Notes: generated from the sequence alone by a model not told the origin. A DNA stretch of 11,655 nt from CAMDHY01 sp046156265 (GCF_046156265.1 NZ_JAWDIR010000021.1:1-11655); one strand, 5' to 3'. Shown: positions 1-6,877, counted from the stretch's first letter. Program-made: numbers and translations.

Positions 1-75
1 CGGCAGACCGGCGATGTCGCCCAGGGCGAGACGGTCGAGATCGGCGAGGGCGGGGAGGTTGGTGAGATTTGACAT
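1..75 (-). CDS. 5' end of an unidentified gene of the leftward early operon (partial)
   Basis: An ATG at 75-73 opens a frame that stays open to the window edge and encodes 25 residues beginning MSNLTNLPALADLDRLALGD. It lies 25 bp after the stop of the preceding gene on the same strand and is therefore probably the fourth gene of the same operon. No strong Shine-Dalgarno sequence is visible. The short stretch is rich in Leu, Asp and Ala and looks helical, but it is too short to assign to a family. The product is unknown and the gene continues beyond base 1. Confidence 0.5.
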   Translation of the reverse strand, partial: MSNLTNLPALADLDRLALGDIAGLP

Positions 76-100
76 CGAGATGCTCAGCGATAGGAAGGGA

Positions 101-484
101 TCAAGCAGCGGCGGCGAGGTCCTCGCGGCCGGCGGCGGCGGCCACGAGCCGGGCGAGCGCTGCCGATGCGTGAACCGGCTTGCGGCGCGCCACGGCGAGA
201 TAGGCGAAGCGGTCTGGCTCCAGCCGCACCTGCACGAGGTGCACTAGCCCTGCCTCGAAGGCGGACAGCGCTGCCTGGGCAAGCCCGAGGAGCCGGCGTC
301 GGTCGGGCTCGCCGAACCGCGACATCCCCGGGCCGATATCGATGCCGAGGAAGCCGCGGTGATAGACCAGTGTCTCGCCGGGAGCGGCCTGGGCGACCCA
401 GGCGAAGAAGGCGAGATCGTTGATGGGCTCCTCAACATACGGGGCCGGGTTACCCTGCAAGGGGACGAACTGCAGGCGCGCCAT
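101..484 (-). CDS. Hypothetical protein of a phage-type early operon, 127 aa
   Basis: I do not recognise a named family with certainty. The 127-residue product looks like a compact alpha/beta protein. It has a central segment LVYHRGFLGIDIG, a helical part around residues 65-80, a strand-like segment AGLVHLVQVRLEPDRFAYLA (about residues 78-97), and an Ala-rich tail. Small proteins of this general look occur beside AlpA-like genes in alphaproteobacterial prophages (from memory, so an inference). Its ATG begins one base after the stop codon of the AlpA-like gene. Its ribosome-binding sequence AGGAAGG lies inside a 7-bp hairpin (485-503), which suggests that it is translated only when the upstream gene is. 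The frame has the strong G/C third-position bias of its neighbours. The role is unknown. Confidence 0.75.
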   Translation of the reverse strand: MARLQFVPLQGNPAPYVEEPINDLAFFAWVAQAAPGETLVYHRGFLGIDIGPGMSRFGEPDRRRLLGLAQAALSAFEAGLVHLVQVRLEPDRFAYLAVARRKPVHASAALARLVAAAAGREDLAAAA

Positions 485-503
485 CTCAGGACGCCTTCCT
501 GAG
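485..503 (-). promoter_or_regulatory. Hairpin over the ribosome-binding site and stop codon between two operon genes
   Basis: The plus strand reads CTCAGGA, five bases, TCCTGAG, a perfect 7-bp inverted repeat. In the leftward mRNA the 5' arm and loop contain the AGGAAGG that should serve the 127-residue gene. The 3' arm contains the TGA stop of the AlpA-like gene, and the next ATG follows directly. A ribosome finishing the upstream gene would melt the stem and free the binding site. This is the classical arrangement for translational coupling. The repeat is seen directly; the regulatory role is inferred. Confidence 0.5.
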
Positions 504-704
504 GGCGGTGCCCTGTAGCGTGCTCTGGCAGACGCGGCCGCGTTCGTAGGCCTCGATTGCCTCCAGGGAGTAGACCACCCGGCCGCCGAGCTTGACGAAG
601 GCAGGGCCCTGTCCCGCCCAGCGCCAGCGCTCCAGCGTGCGTGGCGAGATCTTCCAGCGGTCGGCGAGCTCGATCTGGTTGATGTGAATGGGAGGCATGG
701 TCAT
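486..704 (-). CDS. AlpA/excisionase-like helix-turn-helix protein, 72 aa
   Basis: This is a 72-residue DNA-binding protein. Residues 8-52 form a MerR/AlpA-type winged helix: QIELADRWKISPRTLERWRW gives the helix-turn-helix, followed by GPAFVKLGGRVVYSLEAIEA, the typical strand-wing-helix of this family. Relatives act as phage transcriptional regulators or recombination directionality factors (family knowledge). The ATG at 704 is preceded by AGGAAA at a good distance and overlaps the stop of the upstream gene as ATGA, so the two are translationally coupled. A second ATG two codons later is a less well-spaced alternative. Its place directly after a small HTH-like gene that diverges from a repressor fits an early lytic or excision operon. 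Whether it activates genes or assists excision cannot be decided from sequence. Confidence 0.85.
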   Translation of the reverse strand: MTMPPIHINQIELADRWKISPRTLERWRWAGQGPAFVKLGGRVVYSLEAIEAYERGRVCQSTLQGTALRKAS

Positions 705-928
705 GCCGCTTTCCTATTGGGGCTGCAGCGCGACGGATCGGCTTCCATCTCGTCGATGAAGGCGAGCACCTTGTCGGCGGTTGCCAGCGTCGGTGAGCGG
801 CCTCGCCGCAGGTTCAGGACGAAAGCCGAATCGCCTACGGCCTGCCTGCCGAACTCGGTGGCTCTAAATCCGGTGGCCTTGAGGAAGGCCTCGACCCGTT
901 CTCGGAACTGATTGCTGATCGTCGACAT
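701..928 (-). CDS. Small HTH-like protein, first gene of the leftward operon (Cro-like position), 75 aa
   Basis: The product has 75 residues. Residues 8-50 read like a lambda-repressor-type helix bundle: VEAFLKATGFRATEFGRQAV, then GDSAFVLNLRRGRSPTLATA, with the conserved feel of a small XRE protein. I chose the ATG at 928-926 because AGGA precedes it at suitable spacing and because the protein aligns with the HTH start. A longer in-frame start at 997 would run through the presumed promoter. The gene is the first of the operon divergent from the S24 repressor at 1045, the position held by cro or an early activator in lambdoid phages. Its stop overlaps the next start by 4 bp. Its function as a Cro analogue is an inference from position. 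Confidence 0.7.
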   Translation of the reverse strand: MSTISNQFRERVEAFLKATGFRATEFGRQAVGDSAFVLNLRRGRSPTLATADKVLAFIDEMEADPSRCSPNRKAA

Positions 929-964
929 CGGGGGGTCCTGCTGGCGTCGCCTCTGGTGGGAGTA

Positions 965-993
965 GTTAATGCAGGGCACCCCTATTGCGTCAA
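965..993 (-). promoter_or_regulatory. Possible sigma-70-type promoter of the leftward early operon
   Basis: On the minus strand TTGACG (993-988) is followed after exactly 17 bases by ATTAAC (970-965). The -35 matches five of six consensus bases and the -10 only three of six. It lies 37 bp before the first start codon of the operon, in an AT-richer island between divergent genes. The position is convincing; the weak -10 keeps the call tentative. Confidence 0.4.
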
Positions 994-1002
994 ACACAAA
1001 AA

Positions 1003-1024
1003 ATATCTAATTGGCAATATCCAA
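1003..1024. promoter_or_regulatory. Candidate repressor operator: paired ATATC(T/C)AA repeats with an internal TTGG-N6-CCAA
   Basis: ATATCTAA (1003-1010) and ATATCCAA (1017-1024) are direct repeats 14 bp apart. Within them, TTGG (1011-1014) and CCAA (1021-1024) form a short inverted repeat. The block is markedly AT-rich compared with its surroundings and sits 21 bp before the repressor start codon, in the divergent intergenic region. This is where an autoregulating repressor would bind. No binding specificity can be read from sequence. Confidence 0.35.
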
Positions 1025-1044
1025 CACGAACGAAGGCACGACCG

Positions 1045-1746
1045 ATGAACCTCGATCCGATCCGACTGAAGGTGCTGGCACTGGTCCGCGACCGCGGCAC
1101 TGACCTCAAGAACGCGTCGATGGCGATCGGCAGGAACTCCGCCTACCTGCACCAATTCGTGATGCGGGGGACGCCGCGGGTCCTGGCGGAAGAGGAGCGT
1201 CGTAAGCTCGCAGAACTCCTCGGCTGCGAAGAGAGTGAGCTCCGGCACGAGACCGTGCCGCCGCGCAAGCCGCGCCGGCCGTCGGCGCCTCGGTCAGCCA
1301 ACCTGCCGCCAAATGGCATCCCGGAAGGCTTTGGGCGCGTGTCAGAAATCGACGTGCGCGCTTCTGCTGGTCCGGGCGCCGTTCACGAGGGCCTCGAGGA
1401 GGTCAAGCAGGTCTGGTTCTTCCCAGAGGGAATGATCCGCCACGAGTTCCGGGCGAGGACGAAGGATCTGCGCATCATCACCATCGACGGCGACTCGATG
1501 GAGCCGCTCCTCGCCAGCGGTGATCGCGTCCTCATCGACACCAGCCAGAAGATCCCGGTGCCGCCTGGTATCTTCGTGATCTGGGACGGGATGGGGCTGG
1601 TCGCGAAGCGCATCGAGCACGAGCCGAACTCCGATCCGCCGATGGTGGTGATCAGGTCGGTGAACCCCGAGTACAAGACCTATGAGCGGAGCGCCGAGGA
1701 GGTGCACGTGGTCGGGCGCGTCATTTGGACATCGCGGAGGCTGTAG
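1045..1746 (+). CDS. CI/LexA-like repressor with S24 peptidase domain, first of two, 233 aa
   Basis: This is a 233-residue phage-type repressor. Residues 5-65 are a divergent helix-turn-helix region (DLKNASMAIGRNSAYLHQFV), followed by a Pro/Arg-rich linker (about 71-90). The C-terminal half is an S24 peptidase: GDSMEP carries the nucleophile Ser151, and GLVAKR carries the general-base Lys188. ASAGPG contains an Ala108-Gly109 pair, the usual self-cleavage point of LexA/CI proteins. I chose the ATG at 1045 because GAAGG precedes it at a good distance; the longer frame from 985 would cover the putative operator. By analogy it would repress the divergent leftward operon and its own promoter, and be cleaved when RecA is activated. 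The cleavage site is intact, so SOS induction is plausible but untested. Confidence 0.88.
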   Translation: MNLDPIRLKVLALVRDRGTDLKNASMAIGRNSAYLHQFVMRGTPRVLAEEERRKLAELLGCEESELRHETVPPRKPRRPSAPRSANLPPNGIPEGFGRVSEIDVRASAGPGAVHEGLEEVKQVWFFPEGMIRHEFRARTKDLRIITIDGDSMEPLLASGDRVLIDTSQKIPVPPGIFVIWDGMGLVAKRIEHEPNSDPPMVVIRSVNPEYKTYERSAEEVHVVGRVIWTSRRL

Positions 1747-1753
1747 ATGGGCG

Positions 1754-1768
1754 GGCTCAGCCTGAGCC
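1754..1768. promoter_or_regulatory. Perfect 7-1-7 palindrome between the two repressor genes
   Basis: GGCTCAG, one base, CTGAGCC begins 7 bp after the stop of the first repressor. As RNA it could form a 5-bp stem with a 5-base loop, but no T-run follows, so a rho-independent terminator is unlikely. The odd-centred symmetry suits a dimeric DNA-binding protein. It may be an operator for one of the adjacent repressors; this is inference. Confidence 0.35.
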
Positions 1769-1815
1769 AGGCGCGCCCCCTCAATCTCCCTTCAGCGTGG
1801 CCCTGCGGCAAAGCC

Positions 1816-1868
1816 GTTCACTTTTCGTTCTAATCACTTGACCTCCGCGCTTCGTTCCTATTCCGTCC
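1816..1868 (+). promoter_or_regulatory. Two alphaproteobacterial-type SOS (LexA) boxes around a possible promoter
   Basis: GTTC (1816-1819), seven bases, GTTC (1827-1830) is a perfect match to the GTTC-N7-GTTC box bound by alphaproteobacterial LexA. GTTC (1854-1857), seven bases, GTCC (1865-1868) matches it at seven of eight positions. Between them lies TTGACC (1838-1843), a good -35 hexamer, with TATTCC at 1859-1864 as a weak -10 at a short 15-bp spacing. The block ends 29 bp before the start codon of the second repressor. It would make that gene damage-inducible, or it could be bound by one of the local repressors. The boxes are seen directly; the regulator is inferred. Confidence 0.55.
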
Positions 1869-1897
1869 AATTGCGTTCGAGCCAGCATTGGAAGGCC

Positions 1898-2575
1898 ATG
1901 ACTGATCACCACACATTGGCGGATCGCCTCCGCGCCCGCGCGAACCAGCTCGGCCTGCCGCCTGCCCATGTTGCCGAGATGGCGGGGGTGAACCGGTCGT
2001 TCATCTACGACATCCTCCGAGGGCGCTCAGCGCGTCCCGGCATCGACCGGCTGGCGGATGTCGCGCGCGTGCTGAAGGTGGACCGCGACTGGCTGATCCA
2101 CGGCATCGGCGAGGTCGAGGGCACGTCCCCCTTCGTCGAGAAACCCGACGACACCTTCGTGGCGATCCCCCATGCCACTGCACGGCCGTCGGCGCGACGA
2201 GGGTTAGTCGTGGCAGAGGGCGGCGACAAGTTCAGCCCGCCCTATCACTTCCGCCGCTCGTGGATCCGCAACGCGCTCAAGACGAGTCCGTCGCAACTGC
2301 GCATCATGCACGTCAAGGGGGACAGCATGGTTCCGACGCTGCTAAGCGGCGACGCGGTCCTCGTCGACACGAATCTTCGGTCCCCGAACCCACCCGGCAT
2401 CTTCGTCCTCGACGACGGGATCGGTCTCGTCGCCAAGCGCCTCGAACACATCCCCAACAGGGATCAGCCCGCCGTCCGGGTCATTTCCGACAACAAGCAC
2501 TATCCGAAGTATGAGCGCCCGGCCAACGAGATCCACATCGTCGGCCGCATCCGCTGGTTCGCGCGGGAGGTGTGA
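1898..2575 (+). CDS. Second XRE-S24 repressor-like protein, 225 aa
   Basis: This is a 225-residue repressor-like protein. Residues 8-62 form a textbook XRE helix-turn-helix (HVAEMAGVNRSFIYDILRGR), ending in the VDRDWLIHG motif typical of phage repressors. The C-terminal S24 domain keeps Ser143 in GDSMVP and Lys180 in GLVAKR. It closely resembles the S24 half of the preceding gene (PPGIFV, GLVAKR, YER, HIVGR in both), while the N-terminal DNA-binding parts differ. No Ala-Gly pair is visible in the linker (residues 88-120), so self-cleavage may be lost or use another site. The ATG at 1898 fits the domain start, although GGAAGG lies only two bases before it; a TTG at 1838 is possible but overlaps the putative -35. 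SOS-like boxes precede it. It may be a repressor, an antirepressor or a regulator of DNA-damage-induced genes. Confidence 0.87.
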   Translation: MTDHHTLADRLRARANQLGLPPAHVAEMAGVNRSFIYDILRGRSARPGIDRLADVARVLKVDRDWLIHGIGEVEGTSPFVEKPDDTFVAIPHATARPSARRGLVVAEGGDKFSPPYHFRRSWIRNALKTSPSQLRIMHVKGDSMVPTLLSGDAVLVDTNLRSPNPPGIFVLDDGIGLVAKRLEHIPNRDQPAVRVISDNKHYPKYERPANEIHIVGRIRWFAREV

Positions 2576-2714
2576 TATGACGTGATCGGATTCCTCGACA
2601 TCGACGATACGGTTCATGCGCTGGCCCCTTCGCCGATCGTGCGCAGGTTGAGGGCCGCCACGAGGACCACTGTCCGCCGGAGGACGGGGCTGGCGGGCTA
2701 TTCTCGTATTGCCG

Positions 2715-3015
2715 TCACCCCTTGTATGCCACTGGGATGGTGCCGCCGGCGATGAATGCCGCGCCGAGCCAGCTGGGGCCGGACAGTTTGTCCGCGAGGA
2801 GTACGACAGCGAACACGGCCACCAGCACGATGCTCAGCTTGTCGATCGGCGCCACTCTGGCGGCGTCGCCGAGCTTGAGGGCGCGGCAGTAGCATAGCCA
2901 GAAGGTGCCGGGGCAATGCCGGAAAACTGCAGAAATAGGCAGGTCCGGCTGGTGACGGAGGCGGGCTACTGGCACTGGCCGGTGGCGACCAGCACGATTC
3001 CCACGACGCGTTCCG
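2715..3015 (-). pseudogene. Remnant of an EamA/DMT-family transporter
   Basis: The C-terminal third of a small EamA-type membrane transporter is recognisable: WLCYCRALKLGDAARVAPID, then KLSIVLVAVFAVVLLADKLS and GPSWLGAAFIAGGTIPVAYK, i.e. the last two or three membrane helices. Upstream the match continues in a different frame (RTCLFLQFSGIA, and before it VVGIVLVATGQ). A one-base deletion in the G-run near 2909-2914 is therefore likely, and there is also an in-frame TAG at 2966-2968. The N-terminal half of the usual ~140-residue protein is absent: the RTX stop codon at 3035 lies about where it should continue. The gene is dead. It looks as if its 5' part was replaced when the RTX segment arrived or was rearranged. 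The exact upstream limit is approximate. Confidence 0.7.
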
Positions 3016-3034
3016 AAGCGATCTCTTGCTGCCG

Positions 3035-6000
3035 CTACAGGATGAAGTCCGACGCGGTGAGATGGTGTTTCCCGACGAGCCGGATCTCGATGTCCGCCTG
3101 CTTGTCGCCGTTGATGTCGCCGGACACGACCGTCATCCATCCAGTCTGGCCGGAGACATTGGTCGACCGGAAGTCGTAGTGCAACTGGCCCGAAGTGCCA
3201 GTGAAGGCACCGGTGCCCACGAACGTGAAGGTTCCGTTTCCTGGGGCGAAGTGATTAGCATCGACATCAAACAGATCGATGAGGTCGGCGGACTGGCTAA
3301 AATCCCAGACAACGTCCGATCCATGGCCGGTTATGTGGTAACGGGAGTCCGCCGGCTTGTCGAAGTCGAAACGGTCATTGCCGGAACCGCCCCAATTGTA
3401 ATCGACGTCCAACCCACCATGAAGCACATCGTCCCCGGCGCCGCCTTGCAGTGTGTCGTCGCGGAAACCGTCGACGTCGTTTCCCCCGATGAGGGTATCG
3501 TCGCCCGCGCCACCGATCAGCTTGTTGTTTCCCATGTTGCCGACGATGGTGTTCGCCAGCGCATTGCCTTCGCCTTCGATGTTGGCGTTGCCGAGCAGCG
3601 TCAGCCTCTCGATGCTCGCAAAGGGAACGAGGCTGCGGCTGATCGACGAGATGACGAGGTCGTCGCCGCCACCGTCGATGATGAAGATGGGGCTGGTGTT
3701 GTTTCCGAGGATGTAGGCGTCGCTGCCCGCACCGCCGTCGAGCGTGTCGGCTCCGACGCTGCCGTCGAGGATGTCGTTGCCGCCTTTCGCGATCAGATGG
3801 TCGTTGCCCTGCTTGCCATTGAGGACGTTGGTCGCGCCATTGCCCTCGATGGTGTTGTCGAGCGCGTTGCCGGTGCCGTGGATGCTGCCATTGCCGACGA
3901 GCTGCAGGTTCTCGATCGTCGCGTAGTCGACCAGAGAGCGGGTGATCGTCGACGTGATGGTTCCGATACCGTTGCCGTCGATGACCGTGTCATACTCGGC
4001 GCCGAGCACGTAAGTGTCGTGGCCGGTGTTGCCGACGAGCGTGTCGTCGCCGAGGCCGCCGTCGAGAATGTTCTTGCCCGCGTTGCCGGTGATCCGGTTG
4101 TTCAGAGCGTTGCCGGTGCCGTCGATGTTGGCGCTGCCTTGCAGCACCAGATTCTCGATGGCGGCATAGGGAGCGAGCGAGCGGCTGATCGTCGAATAGA
4201 CACCGTCGTCACCCGCCGTGTCGACGACGACGTCGCTCTCCGCCCCCAGCACGTAGCGATCGTTCCCCGCCCCGCCCTTCAACGTATCAAGGCCGGCGCC
4301 GCCAATGAGGATATTGTTGCCGATCGTGCCGGCGATGACGTTGGCGAGCGCGTTGCCGGTGCCGTTGATGTTGCCGGTGCCGAGCAACGTCAGATTCTCG
4401 ACGTCCGAGTAGCCGACGAGCGACCGGGTGATCGTCGAGGTGATGAGATCCATGCCGGACGAATCGATGACGACGTCGGCGCCGTTGCCGAGCGTGTAGC
4501 GGTCATTGCCGGCGCCGCCCTTCAGCGTGTCGATCCCGCCGCCACCTTCGAGCACGTTGACGCCGGAATTTCCGACGATGGTGTTGGCGAGGGCATTCCC
4601 GATGCCGTTGAGGTTGGCGGACCCGAGCAGCGTCAGGTTCTCGATGTCCGCGTAGGCGACGAGCGAGCGACTGACCGTCGAGGTGGCGAGGTCGATGCCG
4701 CCGCTGTCGGTGGCGACGTCGAAGCCGTTGGCGAGAACGTAGGTGTCGTTGCCATTGCCGCCCAACAGCGTGTCGAGACCGGCGCCGCCGTCGAGGATGT
4801 TGTTGCCGCTATTGCCGGTGATCGTGTTGGCGAGGCTGTTGCCGGTGCCGTCGATGTTCGCGATGCCGAGCAGCAGCAGGTTCTCGATATCGCCGAAGGG
4901 TACCAGCGAGCGGCTGATGACCGAACTGATGGTATCGATGCCGCCGGTGTCGCTGACGACGTCGGCGGAGGCGCCGAGCACGTAGGTGTCGTTGCCGTTG
5001 CCGCCGAGCAGCGTGTCGAGGCCGGCGCCGCCGTCCAGCACGTTATGGCCCGCATTGCCGGTGATAGTGTTGGCGAGCGCGTTGCCGGTGCCGTCGATGT
5101 TGCCGCCGCCGAGCAGCGTCAGGTTCTCGATTGCGGCGAACGAGACGATCGACCGGCTGATGGTCGAGGTGACGGTGTCGGTCCCGGCGGCGTCGACGAT
5201 GGTCGCTGCACCCGAGCTGCCGAGGGCGTAGGTATCGTCGCCCTGGCCGCCGTCGAGCAGGTCGCCGCCGGCGGAGCCGTGCAGGGTGTCGTTGCCCTGG
5301 CCGCCGAGTAGCGTGTCGGTGCCTGCATCGCCGTCGAGTTCGTTGTTCCCCGCATTGCCGGTGATGGTGTTGTCGAGCCCGTTGCCGGTGCCGTTGATGT
5401 TGGCGCCGCCGAGCAGCACGAGGTTCTCGACGTCGGCGTGGGGCGCGAGCGAGCGGCCGACGGTCGAGGTGATGGTGTCGATCCCGCCGGTATCCGAGAC
5501 GACGTCGGCGGCGTTCGCACCGAACACGTACACATCATCGCCGAACCCGCCGACAAGAGTGTCGAGACCGAGCCCACCTTCGAGTACGTTCGCGCCGGCA
5601 TTACCGGTGATTGTGTTGTCGAGGTCGTTGCCGGTGCCGTCGATGTCGTCGGAGCCGAGCAGCGTGAGGTTCTCTATGCCGGTGAAGAAGGCGAGGCTGC
5701 GGTCGCCCGTCGACGTGACGGTATCGAGGCCGCTCGTGTCGGTGCAGATGCCGCCGTAATTACTGCCGAGCTCGTAGAGATCGTCGCCGGCGCCACCCTG
5801 CAGCGTGTCGGCGTCGGTGTCGCTACCGCCCGTCAGCGTGTCGTCGCCGTCGCCGCCGCTCAGGGTGTCGGAGCCGGCGCCGCCGTCCAGCAGGTTGTCG
5901 CCGTCGTTGCCGGTGATGGCGTTGTCGAGGGTGTTGCCGGTGCCGTCGATGTTCGCGGCGCCCTCGAGGACCAGGTTCTCGATCCCGCCATAGGGGACGA

Positions 6001-6877
6001 GCGTGCGCGTGATCGTTGAGGTGATGGTGTCGATACCGGTCGAGGCGCCGTTACCCTCGCCAATCGTATCGTTGTCGGCGCCGAGCACGTAGGTGTCGTC
6101 GCCGTTGCCGCCGAGCAGGATGTCGTTGCCGGCGCCGCCGTCGAGCACGTTGTCGCCGTCGTTGCCGAAGATCGTGTTTGCGAGGGCGTTGCCGGTGCCG
6201 TCGATGTCGGCCGAACCCAGCAGCGTCAGACGCTCGACGGTGGCGAAGCCGGCAAGCGAGCGCGAGATCGTCGAGGTGACGGTGTCGACGCCGGCGCTGT
6301 CGAGGATGACGACGGCGGCGGCATTGGCGCCGAGCTCGTAGGTGTCGCCACCCGCCCCGCCATCCAGCGTGTCGGCGCCGAGCGTGCCGACCAGCGTGTC
6401 GGCACCGTCGCGGGCGATGAGTAGGTCGTCGCCGTCGCCGCCGTCGAGATGATCGGCGAGCAGCCCGGCGGTGAACACGTCGGCACCGGTGTTGCCGACA
6501 TAGTTGAGCGAATCGGTGCCGAATAGCAGTGCCTCGAGCGCGGCGGTGTCGTTCGCGATCATCGCCGCATAGAGGGCGGCCGCATCGATGTTGAGACCCG
6601 TCACCGTCGCGCGGACGATGCCGTCCGCCGCCGAGGTGATGACGAAGCCGGTGATCGTGCCCGACACGACGCCGCCGAACGGGTTGAACACGAGGTTGCC
6701 ACTGGCGGAGAGCAGCGTGATCTCCGTGGCGCTGCCGAGCGTTAGGGTCGGATCGAGCGCGACGAACTGGCTGGGGCTGCTGTCGATCGGATTGACGACA
6801 CCGTCGCGCAGGAAGTCGACGAGCTTCAGCTCACTGCCGGTCGGCGACGGCGAGGTGACGGTGACGACGATCGCCAT
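3035..6877 (-). CDS. Large RTX (hemolysin-type calcium-binding) repeat protein, probable type I secretion substrate, 1280 aa
   Basis: This is a 1280-residue acidic, Gly/Asp-rich protein with almost no Cys. The N-terminal region (about 1-125), starting MAIVVTVTSPSPTGSELKLV, resembles no catalytic domain I know. Residues 126-185 hold the first GGxGxDxxx nonapeptides. From about 200, eleven modules follow, each with an SRSL.....ENLTLLG strand pair, a GTGNALANTITGN turn and one or two GGAGxDTLxGG calcium-binding runs. The last ~108 residues (VVWDFSQSADLIDL ... GDINGDKQADIEI ... LTASDFIL) have the form of the C-terminal secretion region of T1SS substrates. Such beta-rolls fold outside the cell on binding Ca2+. 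I chose the ATG at 6877 because GAAGGA precedes it, though at a rather long 12 bases, and because MAIV starts are usual for the family; in-frame ATGs up to 7009 give no sensible N-terminus. No secretion genes lie nearby. An adhesin, matrix or surface-layer role is more likely than an enzyme, but is unproven. Confidence 0.88.
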   Translation of the reverse strand: MAIVVTVTSPSPTGSELKLVDFLRDGVVNPIDSSPSQFVALDPTLTLGSATEITLLSASGNLVFNPFGGVVSGTITGFVITSAADGIVRATVTGLNIDAAALYAAMIANDTAALEALLFGTDSLNYVGNTGADVFTAGLLADHLDGGDGDDLLIARDGADTLVGTLGADTLDGGAGGDTYELGANAAAVVILDSAGVDTVTSTISRSLAGFATVERLTLLGSADIDGTGNALANTIFGNDGDNVLDGGAGNDILLGGNGDDTYVLGADNDTIGEGNGASTGIDTITSTITRTLVPYGGIENLVLEGAANIDGTGNTLDNAITGNDGDNLLDGGAGSDTLSGGDGDDTLTGGSDTDADTLQGGAGDDLYELGSNYGGICTDTSGLDTVTSTGDRSLAFFTGIENLTLLGSDDIDGTGNDLDNTITGNAGANVLEGGLGLDTLVGGFGDDVYVFGANAADVVSDTGGIDTITSTVGRSLAPHADVENLVLLGGANINGTGNGLDNTITGNAGNNELDGDAGTDTLLGGQGNDTLHGSAGGDLLDGGQGDDTYALGSSGAATIVDAAGTDTVTSTISRSIVSFAAIENLTLLGGGNIDGTGNALANTITGNAGHNVLDGGAGLDTLLGGNGNDTYVLGASADVVSDTGGIDTISSVISRSLVPFGDIENLLLLGIANIDGTGNSLANTITGNSGNNILDGGAGLDTLLGGNGNDTYVLANGFDVATDSGGIDLATSTVSRSLVAYADIENLTLLGSANLNGIGNALANTIVGNSGVNVLEGGGGIDTLKGGAGNDRYTLGNGADVVIDSSGMDLITSTITRSLVGYSDVENLTLLGTGNINGTGNALANVIAGTIGNNILIGGAGLDTLKGGAGNDRYVLGAESDVVVDTAGDDGVYSTISRSLAPYAAIENLVLQGSANIDGTGNALNNRITGNAGKNILDGGLGDDTLVGNTGHDTYVLGAEYDTVIDGNGIGTITSTITRSLVDYATIENLQLVGNGSIHGTGNALDNTIEGNGATNVLNGKQGNDHLIAKGGNDILDGSVGADTLDGGAGSDAYILGNNTSPIFIIDGGGDDLVISSISRSLVPFASIERLTLLGNANIEGEGNALANTIVGNMGNNKLIGGAGDDTLIGGNDVDGFRDDTLQGGAGDDVLHGGLDVDYNWGGSGNDRFDFDKPADSRYHITGHGSDVVWDFSQSADLIDLFDVDANHFAPGNGTFTFVGTGAFTGTSGQLHYDFRSTNVSGQTGWMTVVSGDINGDKQADIEIRLVGKHHLTASDFIL
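3480..6275 (-). repeat. Eleven tandem RTX modules, six on an exact 243-bp register
   Basis: The landmark encoding the ENLxLLG strand (plus-strand motif like AGGTTCTCGA) begins at 3603, 3906, 4149, 4392, 4635, 4878, 5121, 5421, 5667, 5973 and 6228. The spacings are 303, then five times exactly 243, then 300, 246, 306 and 255 bp, all multiples of three. The longer spacings come from extra calcium-binding nonapeptides between modules. DNA identity between modules is visibly high in the block coding for GTGNALANTITGN. This points to amplification of one 81-codon unit. Confidence 0.85.

Noticed and set aside
2576..2714. Short frames between the second repressor and the EamA remnant
   Set aside because: The stretch has small open frames on both strands but no start with a ribosome-binding site and nothing recognisable.
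2709..2897. Plus-strand frame over the EamA remnant
   Set aside because: The minus strand carries clear transporter similarity, while the plus frame gives an unfamiliar composition.
3026..6019. Very long plus-strand open frames (761 and 193 codons) opposite the RTX gene
   Set aside because: They are shadows: the RTX gene's high GC third positions and its repeats keep the opposite frame free of stops. The translation is low-complexity and repetitive, rich in Val, Ala, Asp and Gly, with no recognisable domain.
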